Origin: Acanthochromis polyacanthus | Taxonomy: Eukaryota; Chordata; Actinopteri; Pomacentridae | Direction of reading: 5' to 3' | NCBI RefSeq assembly: GCF_021347895.1 | Contig: NC_067124.1 | Coordinates: 2,735,630 to 2,799,629 of the forward strand | DNA length: 64,000 bases | Shown: positions 62,396-64,000 of the stretch, piece after piece | Layout: every line of letters begins with the position of its first letter | How positions within the stretch are numbered: the first letter of the stretch is position 1 | Made by a program: the position numbers and the translations under genes | Notes under the pieces: model-generated | The model's database searches: none | What the model was told of the DNA's origin: nothing | Seen by the model: the letters and a program-made list of their open reading frames with translations, nothing else

Positions 62396-64000
62396 CATAT
62401 TAATACAAAAAATAAGTGAGTGTCATAGTGTCTAATATGAGAGAAAAATCAGATTTATAGTCACTTTGCTGTTTGTTTTAACACTCATTGTGAACCGATT
62501 GTTATAAAGTCGCAGATTACAGAAGTTTATTCTTCTTTCTGCTTCCTTTCATTCAGAAGTTTAAAAACTTTTGCTTTTGTATTGTATTAAAAAAATTATT
62601 TTGTCAACGAATGAAATAAAAACAAACTAACACTTTTCATGTCTTCTCATGACTTCAGAGAACGCCCTAACCTTAACCTAAACATTATAACTTTTAAACA
62701 CACAGGAACAGGCACACAGTTTTAGACTGTGCGCGACTTTCTTTGCGTTTTATTTTTTTGTTTATGACCAAGTTTAAGTTACGGATAAAGATTGAGAAGA
62801 AAGAACTGGGAATATTTCAACTCTTATGGAGAATCCGTTTGTTTATTTTTAGTTGAGTGCACATCAAAACTCTTATATAGCCACCATCCACAACCAGTAC
62901 TGCTCGGTACAGGACATAGCCACCACACTACCCATATTTCTCACCTATCACTCTGTACCTCTGTGAGACAACATCTCAGTATGCAGCGACCCTAAAGATA
63001 CTACATATTCCTAAGCACACACAGAAACTCTTTGTCAGTCAACAGAAACTCTCCTGAAGTCCAGAGTTGGTTTGTGAAGGAACATCCATGCCATTACACG
63101 GCACCACACACACACGGCTTGAAGTAAATTGAACTAGTCGTATTTCTCAGACACCGAATCTCCCAAAGGTGACAGAGAGTCAGACAGATTCAGATTGGAC
63201 CCATTGTTACACTTTAATGGGTGTTGGGGGGGTCGAGTCAAGAGGACAGACACAATCAAACTTTTCCCAACTTCAAAGTGAGATTAGACTTGAGCAGACA
63301 CAGAACACTTATCTCTGTGTTATGTGTTTGTGTGCTCATTTATTTGCATGTATCTGCACCTTGTGTGTGTTTGTGTGCATGTTGAAGGTGTGTGTGTGAG
63401 AGAGAGTGTGTTTGTCCTCTCCAGAATCAATTTCCTCTAGGATGTGCCAAGGATGCTGGTGTAGACAGTTTGATTTATAAAGCTTGAACAGTGTGAGAGC
63501 TTCAGTACCAGTCCACCTGAGCCCAACAGGATGGCGTGGATAGTTCCTCGAAAAGCCTGACATCTCAAGGTGTGTGCTTTAGGAGAAAAAGAACAATCCT
63601 GTCGAAGGTACCTTAGCAATAATACAGGAAATATGAGTGAAGGTGGAGCACAGGCTTATGACACCGTATGATGAAAAAGGCCTGCAACAAAGGCAATAAT
63701 ACTGTTCTTCACTCAGAGTAAAGACAAACAATGGTAAAACCATTTACATCAGTCAGGGCCACAGGCACCAAAAATACAGGTCTTGACTCTATTTAAATGG
63801 AAACTAAGTAGAAAAAAAGACAAGAATACAGACCCAGGATCAAACGGAAAGTTTAGCTGTTGGCAGAACATGTCATTAGTGCTGTTGTCAAGAGACAAAA
63901 CTCACAACGTGTGAGAAAGTCTAGATGAAGAAGGAACAGAGGCTGTGATAACATACTGTGAGAGATGATGGGAATATAATAGCATAATGAGTCTATTTCT

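Larger units (their letters stand above)
57530..64000 (+). repeat. duplicated segment, copy 2 (runs off the right edge)
   Basis: Matches 35106-40326 in order and orientation. After removing a 990-bp LINE insertion and a 319-bp SINE insertion (including the duplicated 6 bp), its length is within a few bases of copy 1 once the shorter GT (29 versus 63 bp) and CA (82 versus 109 bp) tracts are counted. Only a handful of base changes was noticed by eye. No gene was recognised apart from the LINE fragment. Confidence 0.95.

Overview
The window reads as a chromosomal segment from a teleost fish, probably a percomorph, although no species can be named. The evidence is two vertebrate genes with normal splice sites, very dense (CA)n/(GT)n microsatellites, Tc1/mariner and TTAA-flanked MITEs, tRNA-derived SINEs ending in (GGAT)n, and several non-LTR retrotransposon families. 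No prokaryotic features (operons, CRISPR, IS elements) are present.

Layout. (1) Positions 1-21182 hold the 5' half of a nipal2-like gene on the minus strand. Four coding exons join in phase with GT/AG sites: 21182-21087, 9089-9021, 8055-7887 and 1633-1574. The gene continues past the left edge. Its introns carry two SINE families, several Tc1-type relics, a near-perfect 620-bp fold-back palindrome, a TTAA-flanked MITE and long dinucleotide tracts. (2) Positions 21183-29500 are the spacer between the divergent genes nipal2 and kcns2. (3) kcns2 (silent Kv9.2 potassium-channel subunit) is on the plus strand. It has a non-coding 5' exon ending at 30142, a 239-bp 5'UTR intron and a single coding exon at 30384-31823 (479 aa). 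The nipal2-kcns2 pairing matches the vertebrate neighbourhood. stk3, expected next to them, was not found.

(4) Positions 32-57 kb are gene-poor and repeat-rich. Blocks of a GTGGGGAC / TAACCC-like (telomere-like) repeat bounded by (CA)n recur at 34.8, 38.1, 43.3, 43.7, 46.2 and 61.5 kb. Inside one of them sits an unusual 2.4-kb element (about 43818-46263). It has a 383-aa ORF, three tandem tRNA-like (A-box/B-box) units spaced with TAACCCTAA motifs, a weak hammerhead-like motif at its left edge, and 67-bp identical direct repeats on both sides. I infer a Penelope-like or other telomere-associated retroelement. It is the most novel-looking object here. At 52.9-56.7 kb there is a nested insertion stack: a plus-strand LINE (ORF1 plus the start of ORF2) interrupted by a minus-strand L1-like ORF2, which is itself interrupted by a 583-bp DNA transposon with 9-bp target duplications and a RecQ-helicase-like fragment. 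The stack ends in a 100-N assembly gap.

(5) Positions 57530-64000 are a nearly identical second copy of 35106-40326. The second copy differs by a 990-bp LINE insertion and a tRNA-SINE insertion with a 6-bp target duplication. The very low divergence, the breakpoint inside a (GT)n tract and the nearby N-gap leave two explanations: a very recent segmental duplication, or an unmerged second haplotype in the assembly.
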